In this document: in pieces, positions 21,424 to 32,482 of the stretch
How positions within the stretch are numbered: the stretch's first letter is position 1
Layout: every line of letters starts with the position of its first letter
Assembly: GCA_022496205.1 (NCBI GenBank)
Contig: WTXD01000030.1
Span: 186,001 to 250,000 of the forward strand
Length of the DNA stretch: 64,000 nt
Origin: Gloeopeniophorella convolvens
Taxonomy: Eukaryota > Basidiomycota > Agaricomycetes > Russulales
Reading direction: 5' to 3'
The notes under the pieces: model-generated
Told to the model about the DNA's origin: nothing
Database searches by the model: none
Seen by the model: only the letters and a program-made list of their open reading frames with translations
Program-made: the position numbers and the translations under genes

Positions 21424-23733
21424 TCACTGCGGAGAAATCGTGCGCAGTCAGCATATCGGCTCTGTGAGCCCGGCTCCGCGCACTCACGAAGTCCCACAGC
21501 GTGCCGAACGCGGGGATGCCCGCCTCCTTGCACCCTTGCGTGATCTCAGAGTTCCCGATGTAGTTTGACGTGATGAAGACGACTGTACCGGCGGGGCAGG
21601 TGGCGTCAGCATCGCATCGTCTATCATCGCGCGCCACACGGCACCAGCGCTGGAGGTCACCCACCTTCAGCGCCCCAGGAGTAGTATGCCTCCTTGAGAA
21701 TCTTCATCGTGTCAGGGCGACCTCCCCGGAGCTTGCTGTCCCACAGCATCAGACGCTCGGGCCCTATGTGGCGGTGAATAAGCCCGCTGATAGTGGGCCC
21801 GAATGTCTTTTCTTGATCAGAGCCTAGGTACGCGAGGGAGAAAACACGAGCGTCAACTGGCCGTGTCCGCCCTTGGCGTTCCAGCACAACGTACCGATCC
21901 AGATCAAGTACCTGTGCGCAGCTGGTCAGCGAGGCCCTGAACGTGTGTAAACTGCGGCGGAGCTCACCAATTGGGAGACTGGAGACATGTAGCCAGTGCC
22001 GCGCCGATACCGGTACCGGTGCATATCCGGACGCCACGCTTGTAGAGTGTGGAAGTGTTCGACACGCCGGCGAACTGGGAAGGCGTTATGGGCCGTTCTC
22101 GCGCTTCGGTCGTGTGTGGGGCTTACCTTGAGTTCTCTTGTCCAGAGGGTCCGGGGAGGGTCGTTTACGAGACTGCGGGTGAAGTCACCTGCACAATCAC
22201 CCTTAGGGGGTCTGTCTCGTGAACAGTAGAAGTCGGGGAGCTACCTTGCACACCGCAAATCATGTAGTGGTACTTGGCGTGGGTACCCTCGCTAGAACGA
22301 CTGAGTGAGAAAGGTTGGCTCGATGGCGAAAGAAGTTACTCACGAGATGATACCGAAAGCGTGGTATTCCATGATGGAAGTACGGCTAATGCGTCCGAGG
22401 AGCCCCTGCTGCATTCCACGCTTGAAGCGCACAATGGCGACTTTGGGCGAGGGCTATTTTTTACACTCGGATGAGTAAAATCCCCTGCGCGTTTGAGGGT
22501 TTAGGGCTTACCAATTCAATGTCCACTGGCACCTCACGAACGCACAACCACGGGATGATGATGCTGTGGATCCAGTGAGGACCACCGGTGAACAAGGTCG
22601 TTTTGGATACGTACAACGTTGTCATGCCCATGGCAAACCAGAAGTCTTGTTGGCGGAGGATGTGCTTTCCGCTCAAGTCCCATCTCCGGGTCTCCAAATT
22701 GTATGAGTCACCGAGGATAGTGAAGACCCCTGAAAGACGGTTATGAGCGTCTCAAAGATTATCCACGAGGATCTCATCTTACAAGTGAGGATAAGACCGA
22801 GCCACCCAACAAACCGATGATGACGCTCGAAAACACTGACAGCTTGTGAGTACTCCAGAAGTCCGGAATGAGCAAATTACTTACTTATGATGAGTATTTC
22901 GGACCCAAGGGAAGGCGCTGATAGCGCTTATGATGACGGCGATATTCGTAATGGTCCCAATGATCAAAATGGAGTCATGATTGGCAGCGTGATGCCGGAA
23001 ATTATTCACAACCTTGACAATGAGCCAGCAAACACCTGAGAGTGCGCAGCCGCTGTGGATGCCTCCGAGATGCTGCGGGGATCTCGGTGAGATCGTTCAC
23101 ATGCACAAGGGTGATGTGTTCATACCTGGAGAACAGATGTACAGCCCAAACGCCACCACAATGGCGCCCACTGTGAAGGCATCAGCGTCAGGCTTGGAGT
23201 AGCGGTTGGAATGCCGGGATAGTTACCTTGGCGAAGCATGTGTTCACGATCAGATACAGGATACGGCCGAACAGTTCGTTGCGCATGAGGATGGCGAAGT
23301 TCAAATTTCCTAGTGCCATAGCGCCCGTCCACTGTAGCGCGTATGGGAAGTGTCCAGACGTGGCCAGAACGATTCCGACAATGTTGAACGTGAAGACAAA
23401 AGTAAAGAGCTTCCTATTAGATCAATCCGAAGCCTTGATCAGGCGCGCCCCCGAGCGATCAACGTTCGACGTCCGCACACACCTGTAAGTGTTGAACCAA
23501 AGCTTCCACAGGATCCATTTAGAGACCTTCTTCTTCTTTGCGGCTGGCTTGGCTGCAGCTTTGGTGGCAGGAACGACCTCCTTGGTCGAGACAAGCATGG
23601 AGTTGTCCTTCTTCTCATCCTTATATTCAGTAGGCGGTGCCGGGGCGATCTGCCGTGAATGGACTTCGAGTGTGCCCTTTTCCGCATCATCGTAGGCAGG
23701 AGCCGCGCCATCGGGGGCAGGTACTGAGGACAT
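21424..23733 (-). CDS. TmpA-like transmembrane flavoprotein / ferric-reductase-like oxidoreductase
   Basis: Predicted 513-residue membrane protein with 14 minus-strand exons (23483-23733, 23227-23413, 23126-23170, 22885-23072, 22783-22835, 22512-22729, 22344-22453, 22245-22291, 22127-22188, 21968-22074, 21895-21911, 21665-21823, 21488-21582, 21424-21426). A soluble Ala/Lys-rich N-terminus leads to several membrane segments, for example KLFTFVFTFNIVGIVLATSG and ILIIGTITNIAVIISAISA. The family-specific blocks are WAPLWWRLGCTSVLQHLGGI, GILRQ-like HILRQQDFWFAMGMTTLY, and GLLGRISRTSIMEYHAFGI. The C-terminal half is a nucleotide-binding reductase module with RICTGTGIGAALATCLQSPN and DSKLRGGRPDTMKILKEAYY. 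In Aspergillus nidulans, TmpA is a membrane flavoprotein that promotes conidiation. The final exon would be only the stop codon (WDF then TGA); without that intron the frame runs on to 21341, adding a tail with no family look. Confidence 0.82.
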
Positions 23734-25172
23734 GTTGCACCAGAGAGAGGATAGATGGCCGAGGGCAAGATATCGAACTCAGACCGCAGCAGCGAGCGGT
23801 GAGGGAGGAAGGGAGGCGTGTGTGCAGAGTGAACCCCTCCGCCGGTCCTACTTATGGGCCCACGGGTCATCTCCACGAGGGAATCCGCTTGGGAGATCGA
23901 GGCACAACATGGGATGTAATACCCATACTCGAGAGGGTTTCGGGTGGATAGCCAAACAGAAGAGTACCAGGCCCACGGCCAGGGAACGCAAGCCGCAGCC
24001 GGGTTGGATAATTGTGCCCGGGTCAGAAAAACCCGAATCCGGGATGATACCAAGTAGCTGAGGCGCGCGTCCGAGAGGGAGATAATGTGGTACAGGCGTG
24101 TGAGCCGCACAGGTTTCCAACTTCGCGTGTAACACAGACGCCTAGCGTTCAATCACACCGGGCCCTTGCCAGCACAGTCAGTCAGAGAACAATCTTCTCC
24201 TTCTGGGTTTGGGCCTAGTGGCGTCCGCCCTTCAATGACGTCTCAAAGAGGAGTAGACGTCGCCCGAGTCGCTGATAGGCGAGCCAGTTCGGACCAATCT
24301 GTCCTAATTAGAAGGAGAATTTGGTGGATTGAGGCCCCCACGATAAGGCGTCCAATTACGAATTCGGCCGGGCAGAGAGGACTGCCTGAGGTTACAGCGT
24401 GGCCATGGAGAGAGTCCAGAATAAGGAGCCGTTAGCCTAGCTCACGCCTTCGCACGAGCAGGGCGACGGTCCCAATCGATCGTCCAATCGGGGCCTTGCG
24501 AAGGTCTCCATAGGTGGGGAGAGTTTAGCGGGCCCGTAACCGTGGAAGGGGATAGCAGGAAACGGCGACGGGATGACGGAACAGCGAATCGAGAAGGATC
24601 AGGTCGTCCCACGTAGGATTCTCAGGCCACGGCCTGCTCGCCCGGCGGTGAGAATTGGGAGCGCAAGCAAGCGTGGGTACTGCCGATTCCAACCCAGGCG
24701 CCCAAGTAGGGTGATTTCGCACAGCATTTTCCGATGTCCATGAGCATCGAGGAGACGGCGACCGAGAGCGAGTGATGCCCGGTAGGCACGGCGTTGTGTT
24801 CGAGCTGAGGCTGTCCTTGGCGCCCCATCGCGAAAATGTGTAGCCCGCGGTCAACGGTAGCGGTCAGGAGAACCCGCAGCGCGGATCAAAGGTTCTAGAT
24901 ATTTCTTCAAGCTGTATCGCACAGGGTAGAGTCAGAGGTAAAAATGTTGAAGGATGTCAAGCGACTCGGACACGCGAAGCATAAGATGGGAACGTTGAGA
25001 ACCGCCTTGCTCGAAGCCGAATCCCGGCCGCGGCAGAATCCGGCTCAAATTATAAAGGTACAACTTCCTAAATTACAGGCAACCTAACAGCGCCGTACAG
25101 TACTATCCAAGCGGTATATACCTATGATGCTAATACATGTGCCCTCATGGCAGTAACAGAGACAGCAAGGCA
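23734..25172. other. 1.4-kb spacer, no gene recognised
   Basis: Open frames are short and none resembles a protein family. It contains degenerate CGGGTTGGATA/CGGGTGGATA-like repeats near 23936-24010. It separates the TmpA-like start codon from the 3' end of NDC80. Confidence 0.45.
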
Positions 25173-25204
25173 CTACCTTGTTTCAGCAAAGTCCCGGAGG
25201 TTCT

Positions 25205-27492
25205 TCAATTGTTGGGAATTTCCTCCTTGAACATGGCTATCTCTGTGCTGTTCTTGACGATAGCTCGAACGGTCTCGTCCCTGAGACGCTCCACCTTGTC
25301 AATTTGCTCGCGATACCTGATTGCGATGCATGAAGACAATTATAGACGGAAGTGATGTAGTGCGGCCGCCACTCACGCAATCTGTAGCGTCTTTAGTCGG
25401 GATTTAACACCGACGCCGTTTGCGAGTGCAGCTGTCCGGGCCTGTGCAAGATCCCGTTGCAGACGTGCGATCTCGCCGTTGCTTACGACGGCTTCCCGCT
25501 GTCCGGCCTACAGTATGGCATGTCAACTGCGTGATGGATACGGACTTAACAGGGGGACAACGCACCTCTCGCACGTCATCAGCCTGCTCATTCAGTGCGA
25601 TCACCTCCTTCTCCAGCTCATTCATCTCGTCTTCTAAGTTCTCACATTCCAGGACCGACTGATCTAGCTCATGGTCCACCTTGATGCGCTCGTTCTCGAC
25701 CGTTGCACGTTCGCTCCGTTTGATCTCGTTGAGAGCGCTCAAGGTCGGCCTGATCGTACGCCGGACATCTGGGCCCTTGTATAGGTTTTCGGGCTGGGAT
25801 GCCGCTGTGTTTAGCTCCACTTGGAGGTCGATGTCCTCGAAACCCGGTGGAAGGGGTGGGAATAATCCCAACGTAGACAGGAGCCTTGTGTACGCATCGA
25901 CTGCCTCTTCTGTGGCTGCCCCACGGTTGGCCACTGCGACTTCGAGCGAGAGGATTGACTTGTGAGCTTCGGTGATCTTGGCCCTCAGATCTTCTAGACT
26001 CCGGGAGAGCTGTTCGTGCTCCGTGTTCATGCGGGTGACTTCCTCCGGAGACAAATTCTGCTCCCTCACGATGTCCGAAAGCCGTCCTTGTTCAGATTTG
26101 AGCTGCTCCAGGTGGGACGCTTGAAAATGAGCGGATCAGTTTAAGCTTTACGAAGCTAAAGCATCCCATACTCTGTTGCGCAATATCGGTCTCAAGATTG
26201 GCAACATGGCCGATTAGCGATTTCTTCCGTGACTCCCAGCTCCGAACACATTCCTGGAACTTTTCGCGGTCCCGCTTCAAGTACTTGTTGTCGGTTAGGA
26301 GTTTGTCTATCGGAGCCTTGCACAGGATCAATCAAGGGACCGGACTCCTCAAAGAAATCAGTGCGTACGGGGGAAGATTCCAGCTTTTCTAGTTCGGCTT
26401 TAACTTTAGCGAACTCCGCCTTCTGCTTCTCTAATTCACTCTCCGTTCGCTCGCTATTCTTGGCTGGTTTGACTTAGTGCTGAACTCATAAGGAAGAGCT
26501 GGATGCGTACAATATCGCTCTTCTAGCTTTCGCCGCTGGTTTTCGAAAACGTCCGACCCAGCAAAGAAGGCGTCATACGCCTCTGCGAAGTAGTCGAACG
26601 CAAGTGCCGCGTGGTGATTGGGATCGTCAAACTCATCAGGGATCAGATCAGAGAACTGTAGCGTCGGGTGCTCGCTCTCCATATAGTGTAATCTCCCCTA
26701 AAAGATAACCGTCCTCAGAGAACATGGAGAAATCAAAGGGTCTGCAACGCACCTTGCACATGACTGTGAGCCAATGCAACACACCTAGTAAAGAAGGCCA
26801 GGAGTGCATGCTGGCTGGAGCAGCTAGCCATTTCGGGTCTATCTGGCCGACGAAGGGGTAGCGTAGGTCCTTCAACGCCGGGATGAATTCGTCCTCGAAC
26901 CGTGCTTGAGGGTCGAACGGGTAACTGGGCTCGAGCATAGAGAACAAGTACTGGAATATGTTACGATAGTCCTTCCCTGTGATGTTTGATAAGGCCTGCA
27001 TGGAGATATCGTATTCGGTGCTCTGTAACCAGCTGACGATGTCTTGGCGCATCTTGGTTTGGTACTGGCGGTCACGGAGGGGACGAAAGTCTTTCAGAGG
27101 CTGGATTGCTGAGGACGGGAGCGCAGCTCCTCCGCCTCCCCACATTGAGCCTCGGCGTGCGCTCCTGTGCAAGGTCAGCTGATGCATCTGCGAGTGGGAG
27201 ATGGCGATACATACGCGGTCAAGGGCGTGCGGCCGTGCTTAGAGGCGCTAGCCAGTAGAGGGTTCACATTCTGCGATCTATATAGTGATTGCCGTGGATT
27301 CGTCGAAGGCACTGCCAGAGCGGGGGGAGGGTAAAGATTGCGAGGTCCAGGTCCTGCGACGGAGAGTCTCTTATTCTGCGTAGGCTTCTTCATGGCGGAC
27401 GGAGGTAAGGGCATCGGTATCCCTGACCTTCCATTTGGATAATTTGTCTCTTGGGATGATGTGAGCACGGACCGTCGCAGGAGCTCGCTCAT
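25205..27492 (-). CDS. NDC80: Kinetochore protein NDC80 (HEC1)
   Basis: Predicted 637-residue subunit of the NDC80 complex, which couples kinetochores to spindle microtubules. Eight minus-strand exons: 27215-27492, 26753-27164, 26511-26697, 26369-26463, 26172-26316, 25566-26119, 25377-25507, 25205-25316. The N-terminus is the basic unstructured tail (MSELLRRSV..., KKPTQNKRLSVAGPGPRN), followed by the calponin-homology head: DFRPLRDRQYQTKMRQDIVS, FQYLFSMLEPSYPFDP and LKDLRYPFVGQIDPKWLAAP. The rest is long coiled coil (KYLKRDREKFQECVRSWESR and ERLRDETVRAIVKNSTEIAM). The last residues end early at ...MFKEEIPNN; the following bases in another frame encode LKNLRDFAETR, the expected family end, so a one-base deletion near 25211-25222 seems to have shifted the frame. 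Divergent from MOG1 with 158 bases between start codons. Confidence 0.94.
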
Positions 27493-27523
27493 TGTGGATA
27501 GGTCTCAGTTGTTCGCGACATCA

Positions 27524-27570
27524 ACGCGACACGCGCCCAACGCGCTCAACACGATCACGTGCACCACGTG
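27524..27570. promoter_or_regulatory. ACGCG cores and twin CACGTG boxes in the NDC80/MOG1 promoter
   Basis: Three ACGCG cores at 27524-27528, 27531-27535 and 27540-27544, and two CACGTG E-boxes at 27556-27561 and 27565-27570. ACGCG is the core of the MBF cell-cycle box, and CACGTG is bound by bHLH factors. All lie in the 158 bases between the two start codons. Confidence 0.45.
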
Positions 27571-27650
27571 GTCCGGTTCAGCCCAAAAATACAGGCCCTG
27601 TCCTCGTATCCTCCCCCATAACCCATCCGACGCCTCGTATCATTCAAGAT

Positions 27651-28305
27651 ATGTCTAATCTTGCTCAACGTGAACTCTTTGGCGGGGCTATTACCGCCGA
27701 TTTTCCAACAGACCTGATCGACGCCTCGTATGTCACCAATCGCCCTGCCCAGACTGGCGCCATTCAACCTCCTTGCCCAGCCAACTACGTCAGATCCCCG
27801 ACACTCAAGAGGTCCTACTCTCTACAGTCTCGGATGACAGCATCGTTCTGGAGATTCTTCAGAGGGTTCCACCTGTTGACTTCACTGAGGCAGCAAAGTC
27901 TGGATCCTACTCCAAACTCCTGCGGCTGTTCTCAATTTAATTGATTTCTTGGCTCCTAGGTTCCACTTCTCCTCGATCGCCCAGGATAATGAGGCTATTT
28001 CCTCATCTGTCGAGGAAGTGCTCACGGTCCCTAACGATCGAGGGGACCTCACCCCGTCTGTCGTTATCCTATACGGCCGACAGGGCGTTCAGAAGTTCAA
28101 CAGGACGCACGTGGATGATGTACGAGTGCTTCTGGCCCTGTACAGAGTAGAGGACAAGTCCGTTGATCTCGTACTGACTCTCAACTTCCCTATGAACGTC
28201 GGGAATGGCGTCGTGCGTTCAGAAGACCAATACCATGAAGCCAAACGGGCTTTCCAGGCAATCGCCACGAGTCTCCGCATCATTGACTTCAGCTTGTTCG
28301 CGTAA
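27651..28305 (+). CDS. MOG1: Mog1-like Ran-GTPase binding protein
   Basis: Predicted 179-residue nuclear transport factor in three exons: 27651-27727, 27781-27897, 27960-28305. The family start is clear: QRELFGGAITADFPTDLID, then SQLRQIPDTQEVLLSTVSDD, SIVLEILQRVPPVDFTEAAK, FHFSSIAQDNEA, and a C-terminal VLLALYRVEDKSVDLVLTLN with NFPMNV. Mog1 binds Ran/Gsp1 and aids nucleotide exchange in the nuclear import cycle. The second exon was placed by the frame of DTQEVLLS; the same bases are open in another frame with no family look. Confidence 0.9.
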
Positions 28306-29222
28306 TTCAGGGGAAAGACAAAGATAAATGCTGTATCCTGTGTCCTGGTGTAATCATAGCTGGTCACTTCATCTATCTTTAACCGTCAGGAGAGCTGGGC
28401 CGCGTGCAACATTTGTGCCGTTCCCTGTCGGCTTGCCCGCAGCTGTCTCAAGCCAGCCACCTCGCGTTGGGGTTTGCCCGAACATACTCCTTGCTGAACG
28501 TTGGTTACAGAATCCGAGATCTCTATCTCGCCAAAACTCTATTGTGAAAGTGCCTCCGATCAGCTCTGAGCTGGGTGCAGAACTGGCCTTCGGGGTAGCG
28601 TTCCCGACTCGGTGACGCACTGTTCCCCCCTCAAGCAAATTTGACGCACGATACAGACGCCCCCATTCAATACAACCGGCGTGATCTGGTCCAGTGACAA
28701 GGTTCCATTCCTCATTCTCACCGTCGGGGCGCCTCGAAGTTCTCTGGGCTCGTTTAAAGACGCCGAGTTGCTTCTGCCTTCGAATGTTGTCGAGTGCATC
28801 ACGAAGGTTTGGTCCTCTGAGTGGAAAGAAAATGCCTAATCTTGCAATTAAGCCTGTGAACACCCCGGTCGGGGTGTGAGCCCCTTGGGTTATAGTCAGC
28901 AGAAGTGAAGCTCCGGACCTCGCCATTGCACGCGGGCTTACAGGACGCCTCCAGCTGGCCGTCGTGAGACGGAGTGATATGATTGGGACAGGTCGCCATG
29001 GCCGAATCCTGCAGATGGTACTCGTGGGGCATTGCGCCTTGGGCGCAAAGCGTTTGGTGTACATAGCATAGGAAGGTATATACAGCCGAGGAACGATATC
29101 GATACAGACCCGCAGGGAAAGAGGCAAGTAAAGCAACCAGGACGCATATGGTACATTTTGAGCGCTAGAGCGCTGGCGGGCGATGGAGTCTACGCCGTTC
29201 GTGTTCTAACCCCACACGAAGC
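28306..29222 (-). other. Convergent spacer with a doubtful minus-strand open frame
   Basis: 917 bases between the stops of MOG1 and the next gene. A 255-codon minus-strand frame (28369-29136) runs almost its whole length and two alternative frames have protein-like stretches (VRMRNGTLSLDQITPVVLNG, and DSAMATCPNHITPSHDGQLE). A spliced gene on the minus strand is possible but no family was recognised and start and splice sites are ambiguous. Confidence 0.25.
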
Positions 29223-30880
29223 CTAGCCGTCCTGCTCCGCCTCCGCCTCAGGCTCCTCATCGATGCGCTCGTGGACAGGTGCGTTCTGCGCATCCACAGC
29301 GGCCTTCGCTTCTCGTTTACGCCGTGCGGACTCCTTGAGTTTATCCCACCGCTCCCGGAATTTTGCAATCATCGCTTTCTGTCGGCAGTGTCAGTCGCGA
29401 GAGTTCGATTATGCATTCAGTCACGACACCGACCTGTTTTTCGTTGTCGATGCGAACAGAGCGAAGTTCCTCTTCGAGCTCCTTCACTTTACGAGAGAGC
29501 TGAACCTCTCTGTCTCGATTCGTATTGATCGGAACTACCGGGGGTGGAGCCGGGACAAGATTCAGGTTGAGATTAGAGAGGTCAAACGTGGATTGGCCAG
29601 TTCGTTGTGCTGCATGCAGAGAAGCACCCATAGCTCGTTGGGCCTACAGAAACAGGTGATCAGTAAGCTGACCAACGAAGACGTAGCATGCGGCTTCGAA
29701 GTCCTGACCTCCCGTCGGGCTACCGCGATGTTCTCTCGAAGCTGCTGATCTTGCTCCTTCCTCAATTTCAGCATTCGCTCCGCAGCTTCTAGCCGCTTTT
29801 GCATGTCTTCGAGTTCTGAGCGGAGAGACATATTCTCCTTTTTTAGAGTCGATGGAGAAGGCTCGGATTTGGATGGGATAAAGCAAAAGGAGTCTGAGGA
29901 GTCGTAATCTGGTGCACGGACGTGGCGGCTCAGCTCCCAAGAACAGCCAATGGATGAATGCACGCACCTTCTTCACCGATCTCATCGAATTCATTTCGCA
30001 AATCGATGACAGACTGTCTTACGCGAGACGACTTCGCGGCATCCACTTCGTGGATGTCTTCGAGCGCAGAGCCTTCTGGCGACCGGCTTTTGGGGGTGCC
30101 ACCTCCGAGTAGCCGCCTCGAACGCCCACCGCTCCCATCAGTGTCGGTATCGCTGCTATAGCTGCCATTCCGACCAAGCTCGCGTTGTGAAGACTCGGTG
30201 TAGCCAAGGGAAGCGGTTGCGAAAGCCAAGGGTTGCGCGACATGATCTAGGTGCTCCATGGCTTTCCAAAAGGTGTTGAACGCGTCACCGGCGTCTGTGG
30301 ACTGCCGTGACACGCATGGCGCTAAGCCACGAAGAATGGGTGTGTAATGCACGTGCTACGAACCTGTTGCCCCAGCAGCATGAACGACTCGTCAACCTGG
30401 GAGTCCGGCATCCTCCCTTTCGGATGTGTGGGTGGGGACGCAGAAGATCCTTGGGTGACGGGAGCAGAGGCGGGTGATGCGCGCGGGGGTGGTGGCTTCT
30501 GCGGGAGTGTAGGATCAAGACCCTCCTCGCGAAGGGCCGCTATTCTTCTCTGCAATTCCTTCGCGGCCCTGTTGTGTTCATTGTAGAGCATTCTAAGCGT
30601 TCTATTTGTCTGTGGATCGGCATGAGATGGGTGGTATATAAGGGAGAGAGACAAACGATACAGACATTTTCGTCATTTGAAGCTTCTATACAAGACTGAA
30701 ATGCCTCCGCGGATTTCTGGTGCTCTTCACAAGAAGGAATCAACAGTCCTCGGGCCATGAAGTCATCAGCATTTGTTGCATGTTGATGCGCCTAGGGTGC
30801 AAGGTACAGAGTGAGAAACTGTGCAATCGGTACCGCCAAAAGGTGATTACCGCGCTCAAAGGCGACACAGGTGATGACAT
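29223..30880 (-). CDS. MIT/coiled-coil protein, Atg38/NRBF2-like candidate
   Basis: Predicted 433-residue protein in seven minus-strand exons: 30851-30880, 30666-30791, 30364-30609, 29968-30301, 29709-29908, 29434-29643, 29223-29378. The N-terminus MSSPVSPLSAAHQHATNADD, with FMARGLLIPSCEEHQKSAEA and AFQSCIEASNDENTNRTLRM, looks like the MIT-type helical bundle of NRBF2/Atg38. A serine/glycine-rich low-complexity middle follows, then a coiled coil (KKENMSLRSELEDMQKRLEA and EAAERMLKLRKEQDQQLREN, later DREVQLSRKVKELEEELRS), and a basic helix KAMIAKFRERWDKLKESARR before an acidic tail. Atg38 stabilises the autophagy PI3-kinase complex I. The match rests on overall plan and a few residues, so this is a proposal; other MIT-domain proteins of vesicle traffic are possible. 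Divergent from the next gene by 480 bases. Confidence 0.7.
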
Positions 30881-31360
30881 GAGAGCGCAAGATAGACTAC
30901 TGGGAGAGTATGGGTCCTTGTGGTGCTCTTGCGGGATTAAACAGCAAAAATACGGCCAGGCGCTGGTCTCAGTTGTATGGCAAGCCCGGATCTTGCTCTC
31001 GCACCGCCTCAGAAAGGCAAGCATCCCCTCGGCTGAGCGGCCCGCCTCAGCTCTCCTTTCCCGTTCCCTCGCTGTCTTGCAGCGTGGACCCAACGCGGTA
31101 CCAGCACACAGGAGCACACCCTACTACGCCTGAGGCCTTGAGGGGGAAAGCATTGTGACTCACGCCAGAGGCACAAGGGCCCAAGAGTTGATCGACGACT
31201 GCGGGCCTGGTGGGCGTGATTCGTGCAGCCGCGATTCGTGCAGAACTATAGAGATGTGGGACTGACCGATGGTCGGTTCTCGTACGTCGCATGATATTGT
31301 GTAGGATTCGGGGCCAGGTGTCTACCACAAACTAGCGCAGGCCGCCCATTCACGTTCCTT
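30881..31360. other. Divergent spacer upstream of two genes
   Basis: 480 bases. An exon-like minus-strand stretch reading TRPAVVDQLLGPCASG followed by a gtgagt donor (about 31160-31215) could be a 5' UTR exon or an alternative first exon of the Atg38-like gene. No clear promoter motif was recognised. Confidence 0.35.
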
Positions 31361-32263
31361 ATGAACCGACTCACCCCAATTCTCTACATTCGATCCACGC
31401 TGTCAAGCTCCAGGGCTGAACTCTCGACCCCAAAGGTAAGCTCGGGAACGCCTTTCTGGCTCGTCTCCGATCACTAACAGGTAGATCAGGAGCCCGGAAT
31501 ACCGGGACAGCCATCCGAGAGTAGTGTGGACAACGCCCGGGTTGGGGGAGACAAGACGGTACGTGCATGAATTACGTTGTAACGTGCACTAATTGACCCC
31601 AAATCACAGCTGGAGAAATCACAGTCCCCGGCAGGACCGGCAGTAAGCAATACTTCCTCATCACAGGGGCGACCGGCTGGAAGCCTCAAAAAGGCGAGCT
31701 CGCGGTCGACGTCCACCTCTGGGGCCACTGTGGGCGAGACCCTGCCCAGACCGAACGTCATGCACAGAGAAAGCTCGTTTCTCCTGGCATCACGCAATAT
31801 CGGCAACCCATTCCAGAATGCAGAACCCTCGGGATCAACACCGACCCATGTCGAGGACAACCCGTTCGAGAGGGCTGTCATGGAGAACATTGTCGTTGGC
31901 ACCGTCCCTGTGCACACCCCACGCTTGACCGATCCCATCGCGCCGTGCATAGGTTTTGCGATGCAGGCAGAGATAGTCAAGAAGACAAGCAAGTTTTCGG
32001 AATTCCGTAAAGCTCAGCGGGGTGTCTCCAACGGGAGACAGAAGAAAGTCGATGTGCCCGGCGGAACACCATTCTTCGCGTCGAGGGAGCGAGATCGAAG
32101 CCAAGAAATACACAGAGCGGGAGCGCTTTTCAACGCTTCACCGAAACTTCTGGATTCCACGGACACAGAGAGCCTTTTCGATACCCGGCGGCCCCTTGTT
32201 GATTACCTCAAGGTTGATATTCCTCGAATCGGCATCTCGCTCATAGGAGAGAACGATCTGTAG
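31361..32263 (+). CDS. Unrecognised Ser-rich protein with mitochondrial-like N-terminus
   Basis: Three exons that join in frame (31361-31435, 31481-31558, 31610-32263) give 268 residues. All junctions have standard signals (gtaagc...cag, gtacgt...cag) and the long last exon is fully open, so the gene is probably real. The start MNRLTPILYIRSTLSSSRAE is Arg/Ser-rich and lacks acidic residues in its first 19 positions, which suits a mitochondrial targeting peptide. The middle is Ser/Pro-rich and disordered-looking. A more ordered segment has SSFLLASRNIGNPFQNAEPS and DNPFERAVMENIVVGTVPV, and the C-terminus reads VDYLKVDIPRIGISLIGEN. No known family came to mind. It lies between the Atg38-like gene (divergent) and CCT1 (same strand, 219 bases downstream). 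Confidence 0.6.
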
Positions 32264-32482
32264 TCTGATGTCGCCTAGTTGTAGTTGCTCTCGAATGCCG
32301 GAGTGAGAAAGAAGATTGCTGAGCACAATTGTGACTGCGGGGGCGGGAGTGGCGGCGACGAAAGAAGAGCCAACTTTGAAGAGAGAGAGAAGGATTTGTC
32401 GGCAACTTCCGACTGACGAGTAGACAAATCCTTTCCAAAACGCGTTCCACTTCGAGCTCGTACCTACCTTCCACAACCCACC

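Noticed and set aside
23439..24152. 237-codon minus-strand frame over the TmpA-like start
   Set aside because: It overlaps the first TmpA exon in the wrong frame and has no recognisable motif.
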